Positions 1 to 8,019 are shown, numbered from the stretch's first letter. The stretch: 60,749 nt of DNA from Oscillospiraceae bacterium (GCA_017559185.1 JAFYSU010000007.1:1-60749); one strand, 5' to 3'. The notes: generated by a model not told the origin, from the sequence alone. Program-made: numbers and translations.

Positions 1-76
1 CATCCATCCTGCGGTTATATTCAGCCTTCTGGCGTTCCCATTTACTGATGAGCTCGTTCATTTTTTCAATGGACAT
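1..76 (-). CDS. Partial unidentified protein, N-terminal 25 residues only
   Basis: A leftward reading frame enters the window edge. It starts at the ATG at 74-76, preceded by a GGAGG ribosome site (GGAGGTTAC before the ATG). The visible peptide begins MSIEKMNELISKWERQ and is charged and helical-looking, so it may be a coiled coil. The rest lies outside the window and no family can be named. It lies downstream of the PLP-enzyme gene but is separated from it by a strong terminator, so it is probably a separate transcript. Confidence 0.55.
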   Translation of the reverse strand, partial: MSIEKMNELISKWERQKAEYNRRMD

Positions 77-104
77 GTAACCTCCTTTCATCCGTTCAAA
101 AAAT

Positions 105-141
105 AAAAAATCGGGGTATGCACTGCATACCCCGATTTTTT
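105..141 (-). terminator. Rho-independent terminator after the PLP-enzyme gene
   Basis: A GC-rich stem (TCGGGGTATG / CATACCCCGA) has a short loop and is flanked by A-runs and T-runs. Read leftward it ends in TTTTTT, 29 nt past the stop of the gene at 170-1429. Confidence 0.85.
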
Positions 142-169
142 GTGAAAATATAATTTTTAAACGGAAAAA

Positions 170-1429
170 TTACAAAATGCCTTCCTCAAGCATTGACTGT
201 GCTGCAAGCATTACACCAAGCTTGCCCGATGGGTAGGTAAGTCCGCCTTGCATCCAAACTGCAAATGGTTCACGCAAAGGTGCATCGGCAGAAAGCTCAA
301 TGGAAGCGCCGCCTGTAAAAGCACCTGCTGCCATTATTACCTGACTGTCATACCCGGGCATATCCCAAGGCTCAGGCTTTACAAAGCTGTCAACAGGCGA
401 GCCCTTTTGAATGCCCTGACAAAAAGCAATGAGCTTTTCGGCACAGCCAAGTTTTACAGCCTGAATAATATCACCGCGAACCTCACCCGGAGCAGGGGTT
501 ACGCCATAGCCCAGATGCGAAAACAAATTAGCGGCAAAAACAGCGGTTTTAACAGCACTTGCAACAGCGGACGGAGCATTAAAAAGTCCCATGTACAGCG
601 AACGGGTGTGACCAAGGGTACAGCCTACCTCACGGCCTACACCCGGAGAGGTAAGGCGGTGTGCACACATTTCAACATACTTGTGCTTGCCGGCAATGTA
701 GCCGCCTGTTGGGGCAATACCGCCGCCCGGATTTTTAATGAGAGAGCCTATTATAAGGTCTGCACCTACCTGAGTAGGTTCGGTTTTCTGGACAAATTCA
801 CCGTAGCAGTTATCCACAACTATAATTGCTTCGGGGTTTGCACTGCGAGCTGCTGCAATAACTTCCTCCATTTTTTCCATTGTAAGCGAAGGACGCAAGG
901 TGTAACCGCGGGAACGCTGAATGTAAACCACCTTTGCACCCTGTACAGCAGCAGGAATGTTTTCCATGTCTACTGTGCCGTCAGGCAGAAGGTCAAGCTG
1001 GCGGTAGCCAATACCGAATTCCTTTAAGCTGCCGTAGCCTTCGCCTGTAAGGCCAATGGTTCCGTGCAGGGTGTCGTAAGGAGTACCTGTAATGCACACC
1101 ATTTCATCGTTGGGACGAAGTACACCAAACAGTGCGGTGGTTATTGCGTGTGTACCCGATACAAAGTTGTGACGGATAAGGGCATCCTCGCAGCCAAAAA
1201 TATCCGCAAGAACCAAATCGAGCGTATCACGGCCACGGTCGCCGTAGCCATAGCCTGTGGAAGGTGTAAAATGTGATTCGCTTATGTGGTTTTTGGCAAA
1301 TGCATTAAGCACTTTAGCGGTGTTATATTCGAATATTTCATCAATCTTTTCAAATTCATCTTTACAGGCAAGCTGTGTTTGCTGTGCAAGATTTAAAATT
1401 TTTTCGTCAAAAGTAAAAAAACTGTTCAT
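170..1429 (-). CDS. PLP-dependent aluminium-resistance / methionine gamma-lyase family protein
   Basis: A 419-residue fold-type I PLP enzyme. The putative PLP lysine is K232 in GSLIKNPGGG, preceded by the VVDNCYGEF stretch (about 205-212) that supplies the aspartate for the pyridine nitrogen. SGTHAI near residue 91 should bind the phosphate. The family (COG4100, often labelled aluminium resistance protein or YnbB) resembles Cys/Met-metabolism lyases, but its physiological substrate is not settled. The open frame extends upstream to a TTG. I chose the ATG at 1429 because a GAAAGGAAG ribosome site lies about 12 nt upstream of it and the TTG has none. In many Clostridia this gene sits near hfq or lexA; neither is visible here. 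Confidence 0.85.
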   Translation of the reverse strand: MNSFFTFDEKILNLAQQTQLACKDEFEKIDEIFEYNTAKVLNAFAKNHISESHFTPSTGYGYGDRGRDTLDLVLADIFGCEDALIRHNFVSGTHAITTALFGVLRPNDEMVCITGTPYDTLHGTIGLTGEGYGSLKEFGIGYRQLDLLPDGTVDMENIPAAVQGAKVVYIQRSRGYTLRPSLTMEKMEEVIAAARSANPEAIIVVDNCYGEFVQKTEPTQVGADLIIGSLIKNPGGGIAPTGGYIAGKHKYVEMCAHRLTSPGVGREVGCTLGHTRSLYMGLFNAPSAVASAVKTAVFAANLFSHLGYGVTPAPGEVRGDIIQAVKLGCAEKLIAFCQGIQKGSPVDSFVKPEPWDMPGYDSQVIMAAGAFTGGASIELSADAPLREPFAVWMQGGLTYPSGKLGVMLAAQSMLEEGIL

Positions 1430-1540
1430 GTGGGGCAACTGCTTCCTTTCAAACAAAGTCTTCTAATTATAACAAAAAACACCACCCTAAAACAAGCCGT
1501 TACAGCTTTTTAAGGTGATGTTTAAAGTTCTTTTTAAGTA

Positions 1541-1948
1541 TTAGAAGTATTTGCTCAGTTCAGCTGGGAGCTCGGAAGCGTCAGCAGAGATGCTGAAAGT
1601 GATTTTTGTGTCTTTAGCATTAGGCTGAGCGTCCAGTTTCTGAACCATAGCGGAAAGACCTGCGAAATCTTTGCCGCCAATTTTAAGAGTACCGTCAACA
1701 AAAATGTCGGTAATGTCATAGTTGCCTGCCATTACACCGCTGAGGAAGCCGTACAGGGTTTCGTAGCTGTCAACTTTATATTCTTCTGCATCGATCAAAC
1801 GAACAGCATGATCCAAATCGTATGTAAGTTTCAGACCTCTTTCGATGCAAACTACATTTCCTTTACTTGTTTTAGCAGCAGCATTTGCAGCGTCAACCAT
1901 AGCTTTGGTTTTGCCGGAACCTTTGTTGCCAACGATGAGTTTAATCAT
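1541..1948 (-). CDS. Small P-loop NTPase-like protein of unknown function
   Basis: A 135-residue protein beginning MIKLIVGNKGSGKT, a clear Walker A loop at residues 6-13. The body is soluble with no membrane segment. Around residue 90 there is IFVDGTLK, which might serve as a Walker B-like strand. The start is the ATG at 1948 with GGAGAAGGAGC just upstream; the longer frame to 2005 lacks a ribosome site. Codon use resembles that of the ribosomal protein genes in this window, suggesting good expression. It has its own consensus promoter about 130 bp upstream. Similar short clostridial proteins are sometimes labelled PilT-like, which I consider unsupported. Function unknown. Confidence 0.7.
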   Translation of the reverse strand: MIKLIVGNKGSGKTKAMVDAANAAAKTSKGNVVCIERGLKLTYDLDHAVRLIDAEEYKVDSYETLYGFLSGVMAGNYDITDIFVDGTLKIGGKDFAGLSAMVQKLDAQPNAKDTKITFSISADASELPAELSKYF

Positions 1949-2080
1949 AATAGTTGCTCCTTCTCCGACGAGGGAATTTTGTGGGGTATAATAAACGCCT
2001 GCCAAACTTCGCCGGAATGTTCGGCAGGGAACAGTATTCGGTTAAGACGATAAGCCTATTCCGACCTTCTCTGTCCTATT

Positions 2081-2109
2081 ATTATACAAGATTGTCAAAA
2101 AAAACTCAA
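2081..2109 (-). promoter_or_regulatory. Sigma-A type promoter for the P-loop gene, with a long 5' UTR
   Basis: Read leftward: TTGAGT (2104-2109), a 17-nt spacer, then TATAAT (2081-2086). The predicted 5' UTR is about 125 nt and holds a hairpin at 2000-2026 (TGCCGAAC pairing with GTTTGGCA around a small inner stem). The rest of the 1949-2288 gap is AT-rich with nothing else recognised. Confidence 0.65.
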
Positions 2110-2288
2110 CCGGATAAGTGAATAAATTTACAATATTCCGACAATTCTTGAAGTTTAGGACTAAAGATGTAATACCATTCTACTTTATTAGGATGATTTT
2201 TGCAATATGAACTTTCGGATATTTTAAATTTTGTGTATTTATTACAAAAAACAAGCCTAATTAATTTAGCATAAGAAAGAATTAACTG

Positions 2289-3437
2289 TTATTTAAGGTT
2301 TAAAAGCTGTTTTGAAATATGCATTAATGCACGGGAAAATGTCATTTCGGGAATGGTTTGCTTGACTCTGACAGGGTATTCCAAAAGTTTTTCGTCACCT
2401 GCAAAAACCTCTACTCTGCCAACAATACTGTCACGCTCCAACGGGGCGGCTGCACTTTCATCAAGAATAACAAACTGTTCCATGCGGGTGCTGCTGCCTT
2501 TGGGAAGCAGTATTCCCGGCGGCGGGTCGCAGTAAAGCTGGGCAAAGGGTTCGGTTCCGTGCAGCACCTTTAAAGGAGTCAGCTGTTCATCGGCAGGGGG
2601 CGGGGCGGCAAATTCGTAGTTGGCAAAGCCGTAATCCAGCAGCTGGCGGCTTATTTTGTTGCGAATGTCGGCGGAAGGGCACTTCATAACAACGGAAATA
2701 AGGTTAAGATTACCGCGCTGTGCGGTAGCACATAAGCATGAGCCCGCATTGTCGGTATGACCTGTTTTAAGTCCTGTTATTCCTTGATAAAACCGTACAA
2801 GTCGGTTGGTGTTGGTAAGTTCGGTTTTGCCTGAACGCAGAGTATCCATCCAAATGGTAGTGTATTCCTTTACCAACGGATATTCCATCAGCTTTCTGGC
2901 AAGCTGTGCTATGTCAAAGGCGCAGGTGTAGTGACCGTCCTCGTCAAAGCCTGTGCAGTTAACAAAGTTGGTATGCTCCAACCCCATTTCCTGTGCACGC
3001 AGGTTCATACGGCGGACAAATTCGTCTTCCGTACCTGCAATTTGTTCGGCAAAAACAACGGCGGCATCGTTTGCGCTTGCAACAAAAACGGCTTTAAGCA
3101 GGTCATCAACACTCATCTGTTCGCCTTCCTCAAGCCATATTTCCGAACCGCCCATGTGGCTTGCGTACTCGGAACAGGTAAGCATGTCGCTAACTGCCAT
3201 TCTGCCGCTGCTAAGCTCTTCCATTACCAAAAGCATTGTCATAAGCTTGGTTATGGACGCAGGTGCGACCTTTTTGTGCATATCCTTTTCAAAAATAACC
3301 TGACCGCTGCTAAGCTCCATTAAAAGTGCGCTTTCGGCTTCCATCTCCTCGGTGGAAAAACCTGCGGCATAAGCAGGCAGACAATTTAATATTAAAACGG
3401 CAGTGCAAATAATAAAGGCAAATATCCGTTTGGGCAT
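2289..3437 (-). CDS. D-alanyl-D-alanine carboxypeptidase (DacF/PBP5-like)
   Basis: A 382-residue exported serine peptidase (S11) that trims the terminal D-Ala of peptidoglycan stem peptides. The signal peptide is MPKRIFAFIICTAVLILNC, with cleavage likely after AYA. All three catalytic motifs are present: SITK at 61-64, SAN at 121-123 and KTG at 224-226 (GLKTGHTDNAG). The C-terminal 120 residues fit the PBP5 C-terminal beta domain. I chose the ATG at 3437 because it places the signal peptide at the N-terminus. AGGAG lies 12 nt upstream, which is long, and an in-frame ATG further upstream is possible. Related to the second carboxypeptidase at 25381-26736, which has a variant third motif. Confidence 0.9.
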   Translation of the reverse strand: MPKRIFAFIICTAVLILNCLPAYAAGFSTEEMEAESALLMELSSGQVIFEKDMHKKVAPASITKLMTMLLVMEELSSGRMAVSDMLTCSEYASHMGGSEIWLEEGEQMSVDDLLKAVFVASANDAAVVFAEQIAGTEDEFVRRMNLRAQEMGLEHTNFVNCTGFDEDGHYTCAFDIAQLARKLMEYPLVKEYTTIWMDTLRSGKTELTNTNRLVRFYQGITGLKTGHTDNAGSCLCATAQRGNLNLISVVMKCPSADIRNKISRQLLDYGFANYEFAAPPPADEQLTPLKVLHGTEPFAQLYCDPPPGILLPKGSSTRMEQFVILDESAAAPLERDSIVGRVEVFAGDEKLLEYPVRVKQTIPEMTFSRALMHISKQLLNLK

Positions 3438-3553
3438 TGTAAAAATCAACTCCTTGCTTTTAAAATCAGTGAAACCCATCTTTTTATCATTCCTATTCCG
3501 CAAACAAACGGCTCATGCACTAAAATCGGCAAGGTTAGGTTGATTTTTTACAT

Positions 3554-3583
3554 AAAAAAACCCCGACGATTAAGTCGGGGGTT
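3554..3583 (-). terminator. Rho-independent terminator
   Basis: Stem CCCCGAC / GTCGGGG with loop GATTAA, followed leftward by TTTTTTT. It ends the ispE-side operon just after the stop at 3592. Confidence 0.85.
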
Positions 3584-3591
3584 AAATGTTG

Positions 3592-4107
3592 TTATGCTCG
3601 GGTTTGCTGTGCAGGCACATGGCAGCTGCGAAGCCAGTGATGATGTATAAGCTCTTTGGGCAAAACAAAAATCTGGTCGTCGCTGCAAAGGTATATTAAA
3701 TAATCTTCGGTTTCCATTTCCGAAAATTCGCTGGAAAGCAAATATTGCCCCGATTCACTGCGAAGGTCAATTCCGTTTGGTGTAAAGGTTACGGTTATTG
3801 GACCAAACGGTGTTTCCTCGTCTTCCTCCGACGAAACACAAAGGAACAAAATATAATTTACCCAGCTTATTGAAAAGGGGGAACACCCTACTCCAACAAA
3901 AAAGCAAACTCCAAATGTAAGCAGAAGGCTCAAGCTTGTGCGCACTCCGAAAAATGCGGTTTCCACACATGCAACAATGCATACAATTTGGCAAATGCGA
4001 ATAATAACACGCATTAATGGGTCGGCTGTCAGCCAAAGTGCCGCTGCGCAGCCCTTGCGGTAAAGCTTGGGGGTGAAGTTGTAGCTATATCGGTACTGCC
4101 AGTTCAT
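3592..4107 (-). CDS. Putative membrane protein, possibly YcxB-like
   Basis: A 171-residue protein with two adjacent hydrophobic segments (about residues 37-55 and 58-77) followed by a soluble C-terminal half. That half has the pattern ITVTFTPNGIDLRSES...FVLPKEL, which resembles the YcxB-like C-terminal domain of small Firmicute membrane proteins. That resemblance is by eye only. The start at the ATG at 4107 is supported by AAGGGGTG upstream; the ORF can extend three residues further. It lies 12 nt downstream of ispE and so is probably co-transcribed. Function unknown. Confidence 0.6.
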   Translation of the reverse strand: MNWQYRYSYNFTPKLYRKGCAAALWLTADPLMRVIIRICQIVCIVACVETAFFGVRTSLSLLLTFGVCFFVGVGCSPFSISWVNYILFLCVSSEEDEETPFGPITVTFTPNGIDLRSESGQYLLSSEFSEMETEDYLIYLCSDDQIFVLPKELIHHHWLRSCHVPAQQTRA

Positions 4108-4119
4108 AAAACACACCCC

Positions 4120-4998
4120 TTAAATAAGCACTAAAGCACCATGACGGCAAGGACGGCAGATAAACACGCTGTGGGAAATCTGTTGAAGATGACGGTAGCA
4201 GCGTTTTGCGGCAGCCTTGTTGTCAAAAATTGCAAAGCAGGCGGAGCCGCTTCCACTCATAAGCTGTCCGAGTGCGCCATATTCTTTCATTCGTTCAAGA
4301 ATGGAGTTTACCGACTGTAAGTTATGAAGATACTCAAAGGTATTGTACATACTGCCTGCGGTTTGTTTAAGGTTGTTTGTCTCCAAAGCTTTTTTAATGG
4401 TATCAATATTATTATGCGGAAAGTTTTTATCACTGCTGTCAAAACGGGAATATGCTTCTTTTGTGCAGATGCCTTCGTTAGGCTTAGCAATAACTATGAA
4501 ACAGTCAGCCAAAGGTGAGACAGGTTTTACCGTTTCGCCAATACCTGTTACCAAAGCTGTGCCACCGCTTAAAAAGAAAGGAACATCTGCCCCAACGGAA
4601 ACACCAATATCCACAAGCTTGGATGTAGGATAATAAGCGGCATAAAATTCGTTTAGTCCGCGCAGAACGGCAGCAGCGTCTGAGCTTCCGCCGCCCATGC
4701 CTGCCTGCGAAGGTATGCTTTTGGTCAGGTGTATATCCAAAGACGGTTCAATGCCTGCATATTCACAAAAAGCCATAGCAGCTTTATACACCAGATTGTC
4801 GGGTCCTGTGGACAGTTCTTTTCGCGAGCAGGTAAGATTTATCCCCTGTTCACCGTCTTTTATACGGACTTCATCGGCAAGGGTAACGGTCTGCATGACC
4901 ATGTCAAGGGTGTGGTATCCGTCGTCACGAACGTCTGTTATGTCTAAAAACAAATTTATTTTAGCGGGTGCAACAACATGGATTTGAGGATTGTTCAT
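4120..4998 (-). CDS. ispE: 4-diphosphocytidyl-2-C-methyl-D-erythritol kinase
   Basis: A 292-residue GHMP kinase of the MEP isoprenoid pathway. It phosphorylates the 2-hydroxyl of CDP-methylerythritol. The N-terminal PAKINLFLDI carries the catalytic lysine (K13). The glycine-rich ATP loop PSQAGMGGGSSDAAA spans 96-110 and the catalytic aspartate is D138 in GADVPFFLSGG. Length is normal for IspE. The start ATG is preceded by GGAGAC. It lies 30 nt downstream of the aminotransferase gene and upstream of the small membrane protein, so the three probably share a transcript. Confidence 0.95.
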   Translation of the reverse strand: MNNPQIHVVAPAKINLFLDITDVRDDGYHTLDMVMQTVTLADEVRIKDGEQGINLTCSRKELSTGPDNLVYKAAMAFCEYAGIEPSLDIHLTKSIPSQAGMGGGSSDAAAVLRGLNEFYAAYYPTSKLVDIGVSVGADVPFFLSGGTALVTGIGETVKPVSPLADCFIVIAKPNEGICTKEAYSRFDSSDKNFPHNNIDTIKKALETNNLKQTAGSMYNTFEYLHNLQSVNSILERMKEYGALGQLMSGSGSACFAIFDNKAAAKRCYRHLQQISHSVFICRPCRHGALVLI

Positions 4999-5030
4999 CA
5001 GTGGGTCTCCGTTTTCTGAAATTATAAGAA

Positions 5031-6197
5031 TTACAATTCTTTAAGGAATTCTTCAATGCGGCGTATAGCCTCTTTAAGATGTTCAAACGAGTAAGAATAA
5101 GAAATTCGTACAAAGCCTTCACCCGAATCGCCAAAGGCGTTGCCCGGAATAACTGCCACATGTTTGGCATAAAGCAGTTTTTGGCAAAATTCTTCGGAAC
5201 TCATACCAGTGGATTTAATGCATGGGAAAACATAAAATGCACCCTTAGGTTCAAAACAGGTAAGACCAAGACGGTTAAGCTCGGCAACAAGGAATTTGCG
5301 GCGTTTGTCGTATTCATCACGCATTTTAATTACATCGTCGTAGCAATCACGCAAAGCAACTACTGCAGCCTGCTGTGCTGTGGTAGGAGCCGACATAATT
5401 GCAAACTGGTGAATTTTTGTAATCTGCTGAATAAGCGGTTTTGGACCTGCCGCATAACCAAGACGCCAGCCTGTCATAGCGTAGGATTTGGAAAAGCCGT
5501 TAATAACAACGGTGCGTTCGTACATACCGTCAATGGAAGCGATGGAAATGTGGTCTTTTCCGCCGTATGTAAGTTCGGCATAAATTTCGTCGGACATTAC
5601 AATTATGTTTGTATCGCGAAGAACTTCGGCAATTTCTTCAAGGTGTTCCTTTTCCATTATTGCGCCTGTTGGGTTGTTTGGGAAAGGAAAAACAAGAAGT
5701 TTGGTTTTTGGGGTTATTTTTTCTTTAAGTGCCTGTGCGGTAAGGCGGAAGTTATCTTCGGCTTTGGTTGGAATTGCAATCGGAACAGCGCCTGCAAGTG
5801 CTGCCAATGGTGCGTAGGAAACAAAGCAAGGTTCAGGAATAAGAACCTCGTCACCCGGGCAAACAAGGCAGCGGGTAAGGTTGTCAATAGCTTCGGAGCC
5901 GCCAATGGTAACAAGAATTTCGCTTGCAGGGTCGTAATTCAAGCTGAATCGGCGGGAAAGGTAAGCTGCAATTTCCTCACGCAGCTCCTTTATACCTGCA
6001 TTGGCGGTGTATTTGGTGCAGCCGTTTGCAAGGGAACGAATACCCTCCAAACGCACTCTTTCGGGAGTTGTGAAATCGGGCTCGCCTACACCAAGGGATA
6101 TAACATCGTCCATTTCCGCGGCTATATCAAAAAAACGGCGAATGCCGGAGGGTTTAATTGCAACAACAGTGGGGGATAAAACTTTTGAGTAATCCAT
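5031..6197 (-). CDS. Pyridoxal-phosphate aminotransferase, class I/II (aspartate aminotransferase-like)
   Basis: A 388-residue fold-type I aminotransferase of the AAT I-gamma (PatA/AspC-like) group. It shows NPTG at 175-178, the pyridine-nitrogen aspartate D203 in SDEIYAEL, the PLP-binding lysine K237 in GFSKSYAMTGWRLGY, and the carboxylate-binding arginine near the C-terminus (GFVRISYS). The substrate cannot be read from sequence; aspartate, alanine or aromatic acids are possible. The open frame continues upstream to 6386, but the ATG at 6197 follows AAAGG and matches the usual family N-terminus. First gene of the leftward operon with ispE. Confidence 0.9.
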   Translation of the reverse strand: MDYSKVLSPTVVAIKPSGIRRFFDIAAEMDDVISLGVGEPDFTTPERVRLEGIRSLANGCTKYTANAGIKELREEIAAYLSRRFSLNYDPASEILVTIGGSEAIDNLTRCLVCPGDEVLIPEPCFVSYAPLAALAGAVPIAIPTKAEDNFRLTAQALKEKITPKTKLLVFPFPNNPTGAIMEKEHLEEIAEVLRDTNIIVMSDEIYAELTYGGKDHISIASIDGMYERTVVINGFSKSYAMTGWRLGYAAGPKPLIQQITKIHQFAIMSAPTTAQQAAVVALRDCYDDVIKMRDEYDKRRKFLVAELNRLGLTCFEPKGAFYVFPCIKSTGMSSEEFCQKLLYAKHVAVIPGNAFGDSGEGFVRISYSYSFEHLKEAIRRIEEFLKEL

Positions 6198-6287
6198 AAA
6201 TATGCAACCTTTCTTTAAAAAGTGAAAATGTATGATAAATTGCAAAATTTGCAGTTTAAAGCAGGTTTCGACAAATATATTATGAAT

Positions 6288-6317
6288 ATTATACTCTATG
6301 GAATAAAGTGCTGTAAA
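6288..6317 (-). promoter_or_regulatory. Sigma-A type promoter for the aminotransferase-ispE operon
   Basis: Read leftward: TTTACA (6312-6317), an 18-nt spacer, then TATAAT (6288-6293), giving a 5' UTR of about 85 nt. Confidence 0.6.
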
Positions 6318-6327
6318 GTTGCGCAGC

Positions 6328-6364
6328 AAAAAAATAAAACCGCAGACAAGCGGTTTTATTTTTA
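6328..6364 (-). terminator. Rho-independent terminator after tspO
   Basis: Stem AAAATAAAACCGC / GCGGTTTTATTTT with loop AGACAA, symmetrical A/T tails, 30 nt past the TspO stop. Confidence 0.8.
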
Positions 6365-6394
6365 AAATGTGAGTATTTTTGTACATTAAGAATG

Positions 6395-6862
6395 CTAATT
6401 AAGGAGATATACCCCGAAATTTAAATATGCAGCAAAAACAAGCCATAGCAAATATGGAATAAGCAGCTTGCCTGCTGTATTGTTAATTTTGAAAAAACGG
6501 GTAAAGGTAAGCCACACCAACATCCATAAAAGAATAATCCAAAAGAACGAAATCAGATATGCCTTGAGATTAAAAAACAGCACAGGCCACAAAAAGTTTA
6601 CGGCAAGCTGCAATGCATATGCACCAAGGGCTTTTTTTCGGGCGGGGTGCATTGAAACCGCTATGATGTATGACGCTGTACCCATTATCAAAAACAATAT
6701 TGTCCAAACAATGGGGAATATCCATGACGGAGGACTCAAAGCAGGCCTATTTACAGCCTGTGAAAAATACTGCATTCCGTTACGGGTAAATAAAGCGGAA
6801 AGCCCACCAATGCCAAGCGGTACGGCAAGGGATAAGCTCAAGGTTTTCCATTTGATTTTCAT
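6395..6862 (-). CDS. TspO/MBR family tryptophan-rich sensory protein
   Basis: A 155-residue membrane protein with five predicted helices. Hallmarks are the tryptophan/proline-rich loop after helix 1 (NRPALSPPSWIFPIVWTILF) and FLWPVLFF in the third helix. TspO proteins bind porphyrins and related tetrapyrroles and influence stress responses; the exact role in Clostridia is unclear. The start ATG follows AGGGAGG. It lies 20 nt downstream of the second half-size TauE/SafE gene, so the three membrane genes probably form one leftward unit. Confidence 0.9.
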   Translation of the reverse strand: MKIKWKTLSLSLAVPLGIGGLSALFTRNGMQYFSQAVNRPALSPPSWIFPIVWTILFLIMGTASYIIAVSMHPARKKALGAYALQLAVNFLWPVLFFNLKAYLISFFWIILLWMLVWLTFTRFFKINNTAGKLLIPYLLWLVFAAYLNFGVYLLN

Positions 6863-6882
6863 TTTACCGCCTCCCTAAAAAT

Positions 6883-7242
6883 TTATTTAAGAGCTGCTAA
6901 TATTTCACGCAGACCAATCCAGAGCAGCAAAAATGCAAAAATATTACTTAAGAACTGTTCAGACAGTTTTGCTGCTAAAAGCGAAGCTGCCGCTGCACCT
7001 AAAATTCCGGTAGGTATACACAGCAGGGCTGCCTGCTTTGAAATTAATCCGTTTTTAAGGTGAATAATAGCAGCGGTTACGCCAATCGGAATAAAAAACG
7101 CTAAATTAAGTCCTTGTGCGGTAAGCTGCGAAAGGTTTGACACCATTCGCAGGTAAATCATAAGCACTACACCGCCACCCAAACCCATGGATGCCAGCAC
7201 ACCGGCAAAAAAACCTGCCGCAAGGTCGAAAAACAGTCCCAA
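6883..7242 (-). CDS. Half-size TauE/SafE (TSUP) family permease, second of a pair
   Basis: A 119-residue membrane protein with about four helices. It carries the TSUP glycine motif in FAGVLASMGLGGGVV at the N-terminus. Normal TSUP carriers (sulfite, organosulfonate or other anion export) are about 250 residues with two such repeats; this is one repeat only. It starts at TTG (7242) with GGGGGA 10 nt upstream. It follows its partner gene by 23 nt, which argues that the two chains assemble together. Substrate unknown. Confidence 0.8.
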   Translation of the reverse strand: MGLFFDLAAGFFAGVLASMGLGGGVVLMIYLRMVSNLSQLTAQGLNLAFFIPIGVTAAIIHLKNGLISKQAALLCIPTGILGAAAASLLAAKLSEQFLSNIFAFLLLWIGLREILAALK

Positions 7243-7265
7243 ATAAGTTCAATCCCCCAATTTAT

Positions 7266-7628
7266 TCATCGCATAAACAACCGCAGCGAGCTGTATACGG
7301 CAAAAATTCCGAACAAAAGGCGCAGCCATCGTTTTGATATGTTTTTCAATAAAAACGAGCCTGCCAAAGCACCTGCCAGCCCCGATGGAAGAAAAGGAAC
7401 AAGCTGCGGCAGTGTGAAATGCCCGTTTTTTAAATAAATAATACTGCTGAAAAACGAAAGCGGCAGAATAATCCCAATGCTTGTTGCATGGCACTGCCTT
7501 TTTTCAAGCCCCGAACGCTCCAAAAGTGAAACGGCGGCAATGCCGCCACCCGTTCCAAGCAATCCGTTTACAACGCCTGCAAGTAAACCTGCGGCTGCAA
7601 GATGGGCTTTTTTCAGCCTGTTTTCCAT
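7266..7628 (-). CDS. Half-size TauE/SafE (TSUP) family permease, first of a pair
   Basis: A 120-residue membrane protein with the TSUP repeat motif GLLGTGGGIAAVSLLE near residue 22 and about four helices. Start ATG at 7628 with AGGAGGG 8 nt upstream; the longer frame has no support. The ribosome site partly overlaps the stem of a hairpin at 7641-7668, so initiation may be modulated. Together with the gene at 6883-7242 it makes one full eight-helix TSUP equivalent encoded as two polypeptides. It lies 64 nt downstream of spoIIID. Confidence 0.8.
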   Translation of the reverse strand: MENRLKKAHLAAAGLLAGVVNGLLGTGGGIAAVSLLERSGLEKRQCHATSIGIILPLSFFSSIIYLKNGHFTLPQLVPFLPSGLAGALAGSFLLKNISKRWLRLLFGIFAVYSSLRLFMR

Positions 7629-7640
7629 TTTTTTTGCCCT

Positions 7641-7668
7641 CCTAACAGATAAAGCATGCAGTGTTAGG
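7641..7668 (-). promoter_or_regulatory. Hairpin overlapping the ribosome site of the first TSUP gene
   Basis: Inverted repeat CCTAACA / TGTTAGG with a 14-nt loop. In the leftward transcript the 3' arm runs directly into AGGAGGG, the ribosome site, so three bases of the site are in the stem. It could act as a translational control element or be incidental. Confidence 0.4.
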
Positions 7669-7692
7669 ATTGCCGTAAAAGCAGTTGGGTAT

Positions 7693-7956
7693 TCAGTTTT
7701 TGGGGAGTTTGGCTGCTGCGTATTTATTACGAGTTGCATTACCGCCGCGAATGTGCCGTTCCTGTTTGTTTTGTTTTAAAACCTCTGATACCTGTTCAAA
7801 CAAAGATGGTTTTATGTACTTAAGGCGCTGGCTGACATCCTTGTGGACTGTGCTTTTGCTTACGCCAAACACCTTTGCAGCCTGCCGTACGGTGGCGTTA
7901 TGTTCAATAATGTACTCAGCCAAGCTTACAGCTCGTTCCTCGGGATACCCTTTCAC
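7693..7956 (-). CDS. spoIIID: Sporulation transcriptional regulator SpoIIID
   Basis: An 87-residue DNA-binding protein that reshapes the mother-cell programme after sigma-E activation. The recognition helix region VFGVSKSTVHKDVSQRL matches the Bacillus SpoIIID helix-turn-helix almost exactly, and the downstream RHIRGGNATRNKY matches its basic C-terminal tail. The start is the GTG at 7956 with GGAGG 9 nt upstream; this gives the family's normal length (93 in B. subtilis). The longer frame to 8001 has no ribosome site. A sigma-E-like promoter precedes it, as expected for this gene. Confidence 0.95.
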   Translation of the reverse strand: MKGYPEERAVSLAEYIIEHNATVRQAAKVFGVSKSTVHKDVSQRLKYIKPSLFEQVSEVLKQNKQERHIRGGNATRNKYAAAKLPKN

Positions 7957-7990
7957 CGTTTTTTCCTCCTGTATTTTGAAGCTTTGGTTA

Positions 7991-8019
7991 ATACTATGCA
8001 AAATTTTTATATGATATGA
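7991..8019 (-). promoter_or_regulatory. Putative sigma-E promoter of spoIIID
   Basis: Read leftward: TCATATC (8013-8019), a 14-nt spacer, then CATAGTAT (7991-7998). This matches the Bacillus sigma-E pattern (kmATATT, N14-15, CATACAnT) at most positions, and it sits about 35 nt upstream of the GTG start. Confidence 0.6.
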
